In this document: positions 32,736 to 42,199 of the stretch, piece after piece
How the letters are laid out: each line of letters starts with the position of its first letter
Position numbering within the stretch: position 1 is the stretch's first letter
NCBI GenBank assembly: GCA_964449465.1
Contig: CAYVBK010000011.1
Coordinates: 1-64,000 of the forward strand
Source: CAYRXM01 sp964449465
GTDB taxonomy: Bacteria; Chloroflexota; Anaerolineae; JAFGEY01
DNA: 64,000 nt
Reading direction: 5' to 3'
Translations under genes and position numbers: made by a program
The notes under the pieces: model-generated
The model's database searches: none
Seen by the model: the letters and a program-made list of their open reading frames with translations, nothing else
What the model was told of the DNA's origin: nothing

Positions 32736-35700
32736 TTATGGGCTGCCCAACCGTCGCGCTTCCTCGACGATCTGCCGGTTGACCGCTACCCGTTCCAGAA
32801 ACGAGCGGCGCAGGGCCGGGTCGACGATTTTGTCTGCCCGCGCCATCACCAGCTCATAGGCAGCGCGCAGCGCCGCCTGGGCTGACTGCGTTTGTCCATG
32901 TGCCGACAACGCCTGGCCGCAGATGAAATAATCGCGCGATGCGAACTCGACCCCCTCGCCGCCGCTTTCCTGCAGGATGGACAACGCCTCTCCGGCGCAG
33001 CTGACCGCCTCACCGACCCGCTCGCCGGCCAAATAGATCGCCGCCAGGGTGGCCCAGTCGTCGGCCATGCGCGGGCGCATGTCCAGCGCGCGGCGTATGG
33101 CCAGCGATGCCTGCACTGCCTGCTCTGCCAGATCGGGCTGTCCCAGGCAGAGATAGACCTCACCCAGGTAGCTGTGATAGCTAGAGATCAGGTAGCGATC
33201 CTCCTGCGCCTCGGCCAGCTTGAGACCCTCGACCAGCGCCTTGTGAGCCACAGCATATCGACCGGCATCGCGCAGGGCCAGCCCCAGGTTGACCAGCGCG
33301 TACGCCTGCCCACCCTGATCGCCGATGGATTGGGCAATCTGCAAGCCTTGCTGAAAACACGTCTGCGCCTGCGCCAGATCGCCCAATTCCAGGTGCACGG
33401 CCCCCAGTCCCAACCAGTCGTTCACCTCTTCCCAGCGGTTGCCGATGGCCTGCTGGATGGCCAACGCCTGGCGGTAATCCTGCTCTGCCCGGGCATAATC
33501 GCCCAGATCGAAATGCACCTGCGCCAGGTTCAGCAGGCCCACCCCTTCGCCGGCGCGGTCGCCGATCTCGCGGCGGATTTCGAGAGCCTGCTGATAGTGA
33601 TCTCGTGCGTCGGCCAACCGGCGCTGGTAATAGTACACGCCGCCCAAGTGGTTGAGCGCCTCTGCCTGGCCCAGACGGCTGCCGCACGCCTGACTGAGAG
33701 ACAGCGCCTCCTGGTAGCAGGCGCGCGCCCACTCAAACTGCCCCGTTTGGCGATGGACGGCGCCCAGCCCGCTGAGCGTCTGCGCCAGCACGCGCGCCTG
33801 CTCACCCTGGCAAGCCTTTCGATCCTTGAACAAGACCAACGCCTGCTCGTACCAGCGGCGCGCCCGCTTGTAATCGCCCTGCCGCCGGGCGACCAGCCCG
33901 GCCTGCGCCAGGCAGCGCGCTTGGCCGATCTCGTCGCCGCGTTCCCAACACGCTTTGGCCGCCCGGTTGATCGCCGCCTGCGCCTTTTTGAATTCGCCGA
34001 TCGTTTCGTAATACTGCCCCCACAGATAGGCCGTCTCCTCGACCGGCGCCTGCGGGTGGGCTGCCAGCCCTTTGAGCGCGGCCAGCTCCTCCTCGCGCCG
34101 GCCCAGGATGTGCAGCGTCTCCACCTGCCCCTTGCGCCACTCCCAGCGATCCTCCAGCTTGAGCGCCTGGCTGTAATTGTGCAGGGCAATCTCGTTGGCA
34201 TATTCCTGCTGCGCTTTGCGCGCCGCTTTATCAAGATACACCATCGCTTTATCTCGCACATCGCTGCGCCCATAGTGATAGGCCAGCGGATCGACCGCGT
34301 CGGGCTGCAATCGCTCCATCGCCTCGCCCACCGCGCCGTGCAGCTCGCACCGCTGCTCACTCAGCAGCGTGCTATAGGTCACTTCTTGGGTCAGGTTGTT
34401 GCGAAAGGCGCACGACAGCGCGCCCTGCGGCGAAATTTCCTGGCGCACAAAGCTGCGCGTCTCCAGTTCCTTGACCTGTTCCAGCAGCGCGGGCATGTCG
34501 GGGTGGACAGGGTGCGCCTGCGACAGCAGGTTCAGGCCGGCGGCGCGCCCAATCACGCTGGCCACCTTGAGGGTCAGCTTGGGCGCTTCCACCAGCCGGT
34601 CGAGGCGCGACAGGATGGTGTTGTGGATCGAATCGGGGATGTCCACGCCCGGAATACTGGCCAACGCCGCCGACAGCTCAGCGTCGGGAGCCAGCACCCA
34701 ACCGCCGTTGCGCTTGAGCAAACAGCGAGCCTGTCGCAGCGCATCGAAAACCGGCCTGGACAGCGTCCAAATGCCTTCCTCCTGCACCAGCCCGCCCGAT
34801 TCCCGCAGCGCGTCCACCAGCTCGCGGGCAAAAAAGGGATTGCCCTGCACGCGCGCCTGGATGAATGACAGGGCCAGCGTCGAGGGCACGCCTTGCAGCC
34901 GGCCGGACACCAGCGTGGCGATCCCTTCTGGTGCGAGTTCGCCCAGGACCAGATGATGGTGATAGGGCAGCCGGTTCAGGTCGGGCAGGAGCGGGGCATC
35001 GGCGCGGTGGGTCAGCAGGAGCAGCGCCGGCGTCTGCGCCAGCGCCCAGGCCAGGTTGAGGGTCAGGCGCAAGGAGGCTTCGTCCATCCACTGCGCGTCT
35101 TCGATCAGCAAAAACAGCGGTTTTGACTGCGCCCAGGTTTGCACCAGTTCGGCCAGCAAGGTGAACAGCCATTGCTGGCGCATCTGCGGGTCGAGGACGG
35201 CGGTGGTGGGGTTGTCGGCGATGGGCAATTGCAGCAGGTCGCCGAGCAGCGGCAGGCGAGTCAGCCAATCGGGGTTGAGATGGTCGATCACGGTCTGCAC
35301 GTGTTTGACCTGGCCGTTGATCCAGGCCATCACTTCTGACATACGTTCCAGGCTGGACGGCTCTTCGGCCATATTGAACAGAGCGCGCAAGATCGCCCGC
35401 CAGGCCGCATAGGGTTCGCCCTGCCCCGCGCTCTGGCAGGCCCCTGTCACCACCTGCAAGCCGCGGTCGCGCGCCTCTTGGGCAAAGGTGGCGGCCAGGT
35501 GGCTCTTGCCCACTCCAGCCGTCCCTTCCAGGCGGACGATCTGCCCTTGGCCTGCCATCGCCTGGGCCAACGCCTGGCGCATCTGGGCCAACTCGGCGTC
35601 GCGCCCGGTCAGGAGAATGGTAAAGGCCTGGGTAGCGGCTTGCAGCGGCTCGCGGCGCCGCTCCAGAGGACGAAAGACCTGCATTGGCTGTCGCTTGCCC

Positions 35701-37019
35701 TTGAGTGGGATGGTATCCACATATTCAAAGCGATAGTCGCGAGCGGCCGCGTCGGCCACGCGCTGGCTGACCAGCATGCGCCCCGGCGCGGCGGCTTCCA
35801 TCAACCGCGCGGCCAGGGTCACTTCGTCGCCGAGCACGCCATAGGTGCGGCGGGCCGGGCCGCCGTAATCGCCGGCGCGCATAGCCCCCTGGCAGATGCC
35901 GATCTGGATGCCGGCGATGGACCGGCGCAGGTCGGCAGGCAGCGCATGCAGCTCGGCCGCGGCAGACACCGCGCGGGCCGCATCGTCGTCGTGGGCGCGC
36001 GGCGCGCCGAACGCGGCGTACAGGTAGCTGCCCTTGTCGCCGGTGATCAACTGGAAAAGATAGCTGTCATAGCGGAGCAGAACGTTCTGCACCCAGCGAA
36101 TATAGGTATCCAGCTTGTGCTGTACCGCATCGTCGCCGTCATAGTCCAGCCCGCCGAACTTGAGAAAGAGGGCCACCGCCGGGCGCAGTTCGGCCAGGAA
36201 ACGCGCCTGGCCGGTCTCAAGCTGTTCATAGATGGGCGGCAGCACCCAGGAACGGGCCTGCGCTTGGGTTAGCTGAGGGGCCTGGATGGACTCGATCGAG
36301 CCGGGCGAAAGGGGATGCTCGGCTTGGCCGATGACGGCAAAACGTTCGCCGCCGTCGTATCCGGGAACAACCAGCGGGCCTGTGCCACTCTGCGGCAAAG
36401 ATGTATCCGCCGGGTCTTGTCGCCATTCCCGCACCTGGCCCCAGCGTTCCGCAATTTGCTCATCGACCACCACCTCGCCGCGCCCGGTCAGCTTGCCGGC
36501 ATGCGCCACGCGGTCGAGGGTGCGCCCGGCCAGCACGTCGATGACCTGAATGGCCGGGTCGCCAACTAAGAAGCGACGCGCCGGCCCGGCGGAGATCGAG
36601 ACCTTGATCGCCAGCGGCACGCGGCCGCCGGAGGGCGTCTCGATGGCCGCAAAGCGCGCCATCACCCGCTGCATGGTCAATCCGCAGGCGGCGGCGCGTA
36701 CAGACCCTTCGGGTTTAGGAAAACCCGAAGGATCTGCATCGTCAAACCAGCAGGTGATGGCATCGCCGGCAAAACTGACCACGCTGCCGCCGCAGCGGTG
36801 AATTTCATCGATCAGCGCGCCATAGACCAGGTTGAGGTTGCGGGTCAATTCCTCGGCGGCGCGCCGCGAGCCAAGTTCACGCACCAGCGCTTCGGTCAGC
36901 GGGGTAAAGCCGGAGATGTCGGCAAACATGGCCGCACCGGACGTGCGCTCCGGCAGAGTTTCGCCGCCGGCAATGGCCCGGCAGCGATCCAGGGGAATAT
37001 AAGCGGTCAGCAAGTCCAT
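32736..37019 (-). CDS. Double adenylate/guanylate-cyclase, ATPase and TPR signalling protein
   Basis: 1427 residues; ATG 37019 after GGGAGGTG. The first class III cyclase domain ('GAAMFADISGFTPLTEAL', about 28-190) and a second, more diverged one (about 285-450, 'GDEVTLAARLMEAA') are followed by a STAND-type ATPase (Walker A 'GTAGVGKS' near 500; 'LFLLIEDAQWMDEAS'). About 400 residues of TPRs ('YYYQRRLADARDHYQQALEI'-like units) close the protein. Such proteins are typical soluble signal integrators in Chloroflexota. The first cyclase carries an inserted proline-rich loop encoded by a perfect palindrome (36706-36731), so its activity is uncertain. Confidence 0.85.
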   Translation of the reverse strand: MDLLTAYIPLDRCRAIAGGETLPERTSGAAMFADISGFTPLTEALVRELGSRRAAEELTRNLNLVYGALIDEIHRCGGSVVSFAGDAITCWFDDADPSGFPKPEGSVRAAACGLTMQRVMARFAAIETPSGGRVPLAIKVSISAGPARRFLVGDPAIQVIDVLAGRTLDRVAHAGKLTGRGEVVVDEQIAERWGQVREWRQDPADTSLPQSGTGPLVVPGYDGGERFAVIGQAEHPLSPGSIESIQAPQLTQAQARSWVLPPIYEQLETGQARFLAELRPAVALFLKFGGLDYDGDDAVQHKLDTYIRWVQNVLLRYDSYLFQLITGDKGSYLYAAFGAPRAHDDDAARAVSAAAELHALPADLRRSIAGIQIGICQGAMRAGDYGGPARRTYGVLGDEVTLAARLMEAAAPGRMLVSQRVADAAARDYRFEYVDTIPLKGKRQPMQVFRPLERRREPLQAATQAFTILLTGRDAELAQMRQALAQAMAGQGQIVRLEGTAGVGKSHLAATFAQEARDRGLQVVTGACQSAGQGEPYAAWRAILRALFNMAEEPSSLERMSEVMAWINGQVKHVQTVIDHLNPDWLTRLPLLGDLLQLPIADNPTTAVLDPQMRQQWLFTLLAELVQTWAQSKPLFLLIEDAQWMDEASLRLTLNLAWALAQTPALLLLTHRADAPLLPDLNRLPYHHHLVLGELAPEGIATLVSGRLQGVPSTLALSFIQARVQGNPFFARELVDALRESGGLVQEEGIWTLSRPVFDALRQARCLLKRNGGWVLAPDAELSAALASIPGVDIPDSIHNTILSRLDRLVEAPKLTLKVASVIGRAAGLNLLSQAHPVHPDMPALLEQVKELETRSFVRQEISPQGALSCAFRNNLTQEVTYSTLLSEQRCELHGAVGEAMERLQPDAVDPLAYHYGRSDVRDKAMVYLDKAARKAQQEYANEIALHNYSQALKLEDRWEWRKGQVETLHILGRREEELAALKGLAAHPQAPVEETAYLWGQYYETIGEFKKAQAAINRAAKACWERGDEIGQARCLAQAGLVARRQGDYKRARRWYEQALVLFKDRKACQGEQARVLAQTLSGLGAVHRQTGQFEWARACYQEALSLSQACGSRLGQAEALNHLGGVYYYQRRLADARDHYQQALEIRREIGDRAGEGVGLLNLAQVHFDLGDYARAEQDYRQALAIQQAIGNRWEEVNDWLGLGAVHLELGDLAQAQTCFQQGLQIAQSIGDQGGQAYALVNLGLALRDAGRYAVAHKALVEGLKLAEAQEDRYLISSYHSYLGEVYLCLGQPDLAEQAVQASLAIRRALDMRPRMADDWATLAAIYLAGERVGEAVSCAGEALSILQESGGEGVEFASRDYFICGQALSAHGQTQSAQAALRAAYELVMARADKIVDPALRRSFLERVAVNRQIVEEARRLGSP
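36706..36731. repeat. 11-bp perfect palindrome inside the cyclase gene
   Basis: CCTTCGGGTTT-AGGA-AAACCCGAAGG. In the protein it encodes 'DPSGFPKPEGS', an extra loop between the metal-binding 'FDDAD' and the 'RAAACGLTMQ' helix where cyclases normally have only a few residues. This is consistent with in-frame insertion of a REP-like element. Confidence 0.6.
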
Positions 37020-37408
37020 CCTTGATCACCTCCCGTGAACGATCAATGCTCACCTGCCTCAAGGATACCACAGTCTGGGCAGGTTGGCAACAGAGGTTGA
37101 TGTTCTTTGACGCAAGAGTTTACTTGCTGAAAATATGTTGTGATTGGTTTGCCCTGAATATGATATTGGGCAGTGTAGACAAACGGGTGAATTGGCATCA
37201 AGGCCAATGGTGACTGATGTGTGAGTAAAGACCGCCTATGATACAGGCACAGGGATGATCGCCTCTGATGATCGAATTGGGAGAATCCCTACCAGGTGAC
37301 AACAACCCACCGACTTGGGCCATAATCGGAAACTCGGCATGACTTCTGCGGCGAGGAAAAAGTCAAACTGAACGGTGAGCAAATGGGGAATCTCTAGTGA
37401 GGCACATA
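37020..37408. other. Gene-free spacer
   Basis: About 390 bp between the cyclase start and the 3' end of the broken glycosidase-like gene. I see no ORF, RNA or clear repeat beyond the ribosome site and probable promoter of the cyclase gene at its left edge. Confidence 0.5.
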
Positions 37409-38780
37409 TCAGACCCGCGCGAGGTATAAAACCGCATCGCCGGTAAACGGCGCGGCCGTCACAACATAATCGCCGCCGGGCAGCAGATGCGGGCCGTGAA
37501 AGGTGCGGTTGACCTGCGGCAGAAACCACTCGACGGCGAATGGCCCTTTGCCCTCGCGCAGGTTCAGCGTCACACTGCCGCCTTCCGGCAGATAGACCAG
37601 GTACTCGACACCGGGGTTCGCCAGGCAGTAGCGGGTTGAGCTCAAGTCGGGGCGCGGCGTCATGGCGACCAGGTTCATCCTTTGAGCATAGCGGCGCGTG
37701 TCCCCCATCGCCCGGCGCGTCGGCTCCCAGTCCGGATAGTCGCGCTGGTCTTTGGTGATGCCGCCGACAAATGTCCAGGGCGTCACTGCCGGGTCGGATT
37801 CGATGTACAGCGGCCACCACGGGTCCATAAAAATCGGGTTCAGTCCGCGCATAAAGCTCTTCCAGACCCACTGTGGATTGCCGCCATGCCCCCACAGGTG
37901 GTCGGTGTCATTGAGAATCACTTTGCGTCCATCGGCAATGGGCGGATCGTTTTGATAATCCTCCAAAAAGGCGGCGCCGGGGTACATCCAGTCCTGCGGC
38001 TCTTTGGCCGGCGAGACCCATTCGGCGGCGCTGGCAAACAGGTCGCTGTTGAACTGCTTGCCGCGCGCGCTCATCCTGATGAATCAGGTCGATGATGCGA
38101 TACTGCCACGCCGTTGCGCCGCCTTCGTTGATGATCTCATAGAGCACATTGTCCAGGTCGTTGATGGTTTCGATCACCTGGCGGACATAGACTTCCTGCC
38201 GCGCCAGCACATCAGGATTGAGGATGCTGTGCAGGCAGGCGTGTTCATCGCCATCTACCTGCGTATAGGGCACATCCACCCCATTGACGTTGTTGGCGAC
38301 ATTGAACGGGTGAAACGGCCACGGGTCGCCATAGTCGGCGCCGGTTTTGTGCAGACTCCAGCCATGGAACAGCATCACGGCGCAATAGATGCCTCGTTCG
38401 CCGGCCTGGACAATCCGCTCGCGCATCCGCGTGAAATAGGCCGCATCCCACTTGTCCAGATCGAATTTGGGTTTGCCATCGGCAGCCACGCCAGGGCCGC
38501 TGCGCGCCCAGGGCAGCGGCTCAAAGGTGATGCGCGCAGGCGTCCACGATGCGCCTTCCGGCTGCTCGAACATCCAAAAGCGCATAAAATTGTGATTGTA
38601 CGACGCCATCAAGTCCAGATACTCTGTGTAGGGGAATGGCGGGCCGCCGGGCAGACCGATGTCTTGCAGGTTAGCCCAGGTGTGTGAGCCGGTCAGATAA
38701 ATGGCCCGACCGCTGTCGTCGGTGAAATAGCGACCATTGTCGGGATGCACCCGCAGCCGGCCGCAAAACTGTTTACACAT
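37409..38780 (-). pseudogene. Glycoside-hydrolase-like (DUF4038-type) gene with one frameshift
   Basis: Two overlapping frames make one protein of about 457 residues. Frame one (38780 to about 38075) begins 'RYFTDDSGRAIYLTGSHTW' and includes 'HNFMRFWMFE' and 'LYEIINEGG', the pattern of TIM-barrel glycosidases with a catalytic Glu after Asn. Frame two continues 'GKQFNSDLFASAAEWVSP' to the end at 37409. The break falls in a GCGCGCGC tract at about 38068-38075; restoring one CG unit gives 'DERARGKQFN' with no interruption. It is a slippage mutation or a sequencing error. Confidence 0.75.
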
Positions 38781-38873
38781 CGCTCTTGCCTCCTCAAATG
38801 CGTTTGAATCGTCTCGCCTTCCACCTGCCCCACGGGGGCCTCGTCGGCGCGGCGGTCAGAGTGCAAAACCAGG

Positions 38874-40460
38874 TTACCCCACCAACAACTCCATCAACCG
38901 CGCCAGTTCTTCCACTGCCCACGCCGGCGGCTCCTTGCCGTCCCAGCACAGCGATTCAAGGGAGGGTAAAATAGCCCGTAAATGGTCCAAAATGACCTGA
39001 TCGGCAAACAGGTTGATCGACGCGGCTGGCAGCGTGAACACAAACAGCGCATCTCGCCCCAATTTGAACGCCACACGATCGATATGCGGCCGGCTGGCGT
39101 ATTCTGCCGGCGCAGCGCCTTGCCAGTCCTCATTGTTCAGGATCAAGATACTGCCTGTCTCCAGCCGGTCGGCGATCTGGCGCGCATAGTGCATTGGCGC
39201 ATCGTCCGGCTCAAGGCCGATCCAATAAAAGTGGTGGTGGGCAAACAAGAACTGCGCCAACGACTCCATCGACGGCGAACACGGCCCCGGATGCTCCAAA
39301 AAAGCCAGCGGCCCTTGCTGCACGATCAGCGTGCGATCCAACTGCGCCGGGTCGGCGATCAGCATCAAGCGCAGCCCGTGGAGCAGCAGCAGCTGCCTGA
39401 TTGCCTGCATCTGGCCCTGCACCAGCCGCACCGGATTTTGGACGGCAGACTGGTGCAGTCCGAGCACATCGCTCAAATAGAGCGTCCCGCCGCATTCGGG
39501 GCAGGCAAACTGTCCCTGCCCGTCCATCCCACCACGAGCGAGTTGAACGGATGCCGCATCGCACAGCGGACACTGTGCCAACGTCACCGCATCGCGCGGC
39601 CGGTCGTAGGTCTGAAACAAAAACCAGACCAGCGTGTCGAGCAGCGAGGCGCCAGCCACCTCTTGCCCGAAAAACCGCCCCCACCGCTCGCGCCAGTCGG
39701 CGACCAGGTGCGTTTGCAGAAAGACCATCTCGCCAAGCGTACTCAATGAATCGCGCCCGTCAGGCGCCGCCCAGATAGCCTCAACGCCGCGCCTGACTTC
39801 GTCAAGCAACTGCTCGACATCTGATACAAAGTCATTCGGCGCCACCGGCAGCTCGTAACGCAGCAGTGTCGTCCCAGATGGCGCAGCAAACAAATCACAC
39901 CCTTGGATCCGATCGACAGCAGGCCACTGCGCCAAATCAGCGCGCGGCCAGAGATGCATCGTCGGGACCAACAGGCCGGTGTTGCCCTCCCAAAACACGC
40001 GCCCGTCGATCAAGCCAACCTGATCGAGCCAATCTGGCCCTGCCGGCACATATTGGAGCATTTGGCGGGGAAGATTGCGCCGCGCTTTGAGATAAGCATC
40101 AACCAAAGCGCCAAAAGCGTTCAGCACCGCACCGCCGTCGTACCAGTTCCAAACGTGTTGGAGCTTGGCGGCCATTTTCTGAATTTCGTCATCCAACGCA
40201 ATGTCGCCGCTCTGCCGGCGTTCGAGATGGGGCAGCGGTTCATAGCCAGCAGCGCGCAGCATTTCGTTGGGACTGATGCCAAAACGAACGGCAAGCGCAA
40301 TGCAGGCTGTCTGGCTTGGACGTTGGCCTTTCAAGTACCTGGAAATTGAAGACACGTCAAGTCCAACGCTATGCGCGATCTGGCGATAGCTCTCGCCGCT
40401 GGTCTCGATAAGCTTGTGCAAAAGCTGCTCAAAGGGTTGGGGGTCGTATTCTTGCGACAT
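38874..40460 (-). CDS. XRE-family HTH protein fused to a NurA-like domain
   Basis: ATG 40460 after GGGAGG; 528 residues. An XRE helix-turn-helix (about 15-65, 'YRQIAHSVGLDVSSISRYL') is followed by a long region. That region contains a Cys4 zinc ribbon ('CPLCDAA...CPECGGTLYLSDVLGLHQ' pattern, about 320-360) and a C-terminal segment with 'QQGPLAFLEHPGP', 'FYWIGLEP' and 'GSILILNNEDW'. These match the NurA-type nuclease-like domain that occurs with HerA-type translocases. No herA is adjacent. It is divergent from the HTH/recombinase pair and probably regulates them through the intervening operator. Confidence 0.65.
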   Translation of the reverse strand: MSQEYDPQPFEQLLHKLIETSGESYRQIAHSVGLDVSSISRYLKGQRPSQTACIALAVRFGISPNEMLRAAGYEPLPHLERRQSGDIALDDEIQKMAAKLQHVWNWYDGGAVLNAFGALVDAYLKARRNLPRQMLQYVPAGPDWLDQVGLIDGRVFWEGNTGLLVPTMHLWPRADLAQWPAVDRIQGCDLFAAPSGTTLLRYELPVAPNDFVSDVEQLLDEVRRGVEAIWAAPDGRDSLSTLGEMVFLQTHLVADWRERWGRFFGQEVAGASLLDTLVWFLFQTYDRPRDAVTLAQCPLCDAASVQLARGGMDGQGQFACPECGGTLYLSDVLGLHQSAVQNPVRLVQGQMQAIRQLLLLHGLRLMLIADPAQLDRTLIVQQGPLAFLEHPGPCSPSMESLAQFLFAHHHFYWIGLEPDDAPMHYARQIADRLETGSILILNNEDWQGAAPAEYASRPHIDRVAFKLGRDALFVFTLPAASINLFADQVILDHLRAILPSLESLCWDGKEPPAWAVEELARLMELLVG

Positions 40461-40499
40461 AAAGCCTCCCAGAGTTGTTTTCACCAAATATTTTTCCAT

Positions 40500-40547
40500 T
40501 TGACAACTGTGCAGTTTAGGGGTATAATCTCGTTGTACTAGACAACG
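40500..40547 (+). promoter_or_regulatory. Perfect-consensus promoter with operator palindrome
   Basis: TTGACA (40500-40505), 17-bp spacer, TATAAT (40523-40528). CGTTGT-ACTAG-ACAACG (40531-40547) lies over the expected transcription start, and GACAAC also recurs within the -35 region. It drives the HTH and recombinase genes. The XRE protein encoded divergently is the obvious candidate repressor. Confidence 0.8.
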
Positions 40548-40581
40548 GTTTTTGCAAGAAACAACAACGGAGCTAATACCT

Positions 40582-40983
40582 ATGCCTAATCGCCGTATCG
40601 GGGTCAAAATTCCCCGCACGCTCATCATTCGCCTCCCGCGTTTGATGGAAATGCAATATACCGTGCCCGAAATCGCCCGCGAGCTGGCCTGCTCGCCCAA
40701 TACCGTTCACACGTTGCTTGCCCACGGCTGCCCACACCAGCGCGATGAGTCCAGTCGGGTCTGGATCGTCGGTACTGACCTAGCTCAGTGGGCCGCTGCT
40801 ACTCTGCAACGTAATCGCCAACCGCTCGAACCTGGTCAGGCGTGGTGCTGCCGGTGCAATCAGGCAGTGACTATGCTCGGTCCGCTGTGGGTGCATCCGT
40901 CCACCGCGCATCTCGAGCTTGTATCCGGCACATGCGCAATGTGTGGAACAACCGTTAACCGTGGACGGGCCAGGAGTCAATAA
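40582..40983 (+). CDS. HTH and zinc-ribbon small protein (excisionase/partner of the recombinase)
   Basis: ATG 40582 after GGAG; the frame to 40552 lacks a ribosome site. 133 residues. The N-terminal half has an HTH ('YTVPEIARELACSPNTVHTLLAHGC' in pattern, with a following 'RVWIVGTDLAQW' as in MerR/excisionase-type folds). The C-terminal half has CxxC pairs ('CCRCNQ' and 'CAMCGT') that probably bind zinc. It ends 2 bp before the recombinase start, so the two are an operon. A directionality-factor role is inferred. Confidence 0.65.
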   Translation: MPNRRIGVKIPRTLIIRLPRLMEMQYTVPEIARELACSPNTVHTLLAHGCPHQRDESSRVWIVGTDLAQWAAATLQRNRQPLEPGQAWCCRCNQAVTMLGPLWVHPSTAHLELVSGTCAMCGTTVNRGRARSQ

Positions 40984-40985
40984 CG

Positions 40986-42020
40986 ATGATCAACCGCGAA
41001 AACTTTGAAGCCGTTCAGAAATACCTTGAACACTGCGCATCTGTCCGCAAAAACACGCCGAAAACGGTCGGTGTCAAACGGTGGCATTTGCGCCATCTAC
41101 TGGAATGGGCCGATGAGACACCTCTGACCAAACTCGAGGCGATCTCGACAACCTTTGTCCAATATCTGAATGAGCAGAATCTGGCCTATGCCACGCAGCA
41201 AGACATCTGCCACGATGTGAGGCAATTTCTCAAATGGTTGAAAACCCGACGATCCGAGTATCGTGCAATTTCGGAGGACATGATCGACGGCCTGCGCCCT
41301 GATCGCGATCCGCAGGCCGAGCCACAAAATAAGGATGCCTGGACGCTTGAGGACGTGCGCAAAATTGCCCGACTCGAAAGCCTTTCCCTGACCCTTCAAC
41401 GCGCTCAGGCCGCAGTGGTGTTTTTGTTTTTGTCGGCCATGCGCATCACGGCGTTTGTTACGCTGCCCATCCAGGCCATTGACCTGGCCAATCGGCGCGT
41501 CAGACAGTGGCCCTCTTTGGGCGTACGCACCAAACTCAACAAAGCCGCGACCACCCATCTTTTGGATATTCCTGATTTGTTGATCGTCGCGCACGTTTGG
41601 GATGATCTGGTGCGTCAGCGCCTTGCACCAACCGATCCCTGGTATGCACACATTCACTGTGACGGCAAGTACATGATGCCAGATCAGCCGCCCACACCCA
41701 CACGCAGCAGCCGCTTTCGTAAAGAACTGAAAACCATTTGCAATCTGGCCGGCGTCCCTTACAAGCGGCCGCATGCCCTGCGGCACGGCCACGCACTCTA
41801 TGCGTTAGGTCAGGCTGACACCTTTGCTCAGGTCAAGGCCATTTCGATGAACCTGATGCACGAAAATACCTTGATCACCGACCAGGTCTATGGCGTCTTG
41901 AGCGCCCAAGAGCTCCAAACGCAAATCGAGAGTTTAGGTAAAACAAAAAACGCGGAAACAGACTTTTCCGCGTTTAAACAAGAGATCATTGCCACGATTC
42001 GCCAGGCACTAGTTCAATAG
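40986..42020 (+). CDS. Tyrosine recombinase beside tRNA-Gly
   Basis: 344 residues. The core-binding domain spans about 1-110. Catalytic residues are Arg in 'SAMRITAFVTL', Lys in 'TKLNKAATTHLL', His-x-x-Arg in 'PHALRHGHA', His in 'LMHENTLITD' and Tyr in 'DQVYGVL'. The set is complete but the sequence is diverged from XerC/D. The gene ends 98 bp from the 3' end of a tRNA-Gly gene, the classic position of an integrase relative to its attachment site. A perfect 11-bp hairpin (41948-41975) falls in its last codons. Confidence 0.8.
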   Translation: MINRENFEAVQKYLEHCASVRKNTPKTVGVKRWHLRHLLEWADETPLTKLEAISTTFVQYLNEQNLAYATQQDICHDVRQFLKWLKTRRSEYRAISEDMIDGLRPDRDPQAEPQNKDAWTLEDVRKIARLESLSLTLQRAQAAVVFLFLSAMRITAFVTLPIQAIDLANRRVRQWPSLGVRTKLNKAATTHLLDIPDLLIVAHVWDDLVRQRLAPTDPWYAHIHCDGKYMMPDQPPTPTRSSRFRKELKTICNLAGVPYKRPHALRHGHALYALGQADTFAQVKAISMNLMHENTLITDQVYGVLSAQELQTQIESLGKTKNAETDFSAFKQEIIATIRQALVQ

Positions 42021-42117
42021 GGACAAGACACAACCCGGAGCAAGTCAGAGCCGGACGATCCAGTTGCCGGCAGTAGATTGTCTGTCCACAAAACGCACCT
42101 TGAAAACCGAATAAAAA

Positions 42118-42189
42118 AGCGGGAGACGGGATTTGAACCCGCAACAGACAGCTTGGAAGGCTGACGCGCTACCATTGCGCCACTCCCGC
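42118..42189 (-). tRNA. tRNA-Gly (anticodon UCC)
   Basis: The minus strand folds as a cloverleaf. Acceptor GCGGGAG/CTCCCGC; D arm 'GCGCAATGGTAGCGC'; anticodon loop CTTCCAA with UCC at 34-36; T arm 'GCGGGTTCAAATCCCGT'; discriminator U as in bacterial tRNA-Gly; CCA not encoded. A run of six T follows the discriminator. The anticodon stem has one T-T mismatch at its outer end. Confidence 0.93.
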
Positions 42190-42199
42190 AAACACCCCT

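Noticed and set aside
32892..34868. 658-aa plus-strand ORF opposite the cyclase/TPR gene
   Set aside because: The TPR and ATPase motifs of the minus frame explain this DNA; the plus frame is a codon-bias shadow.
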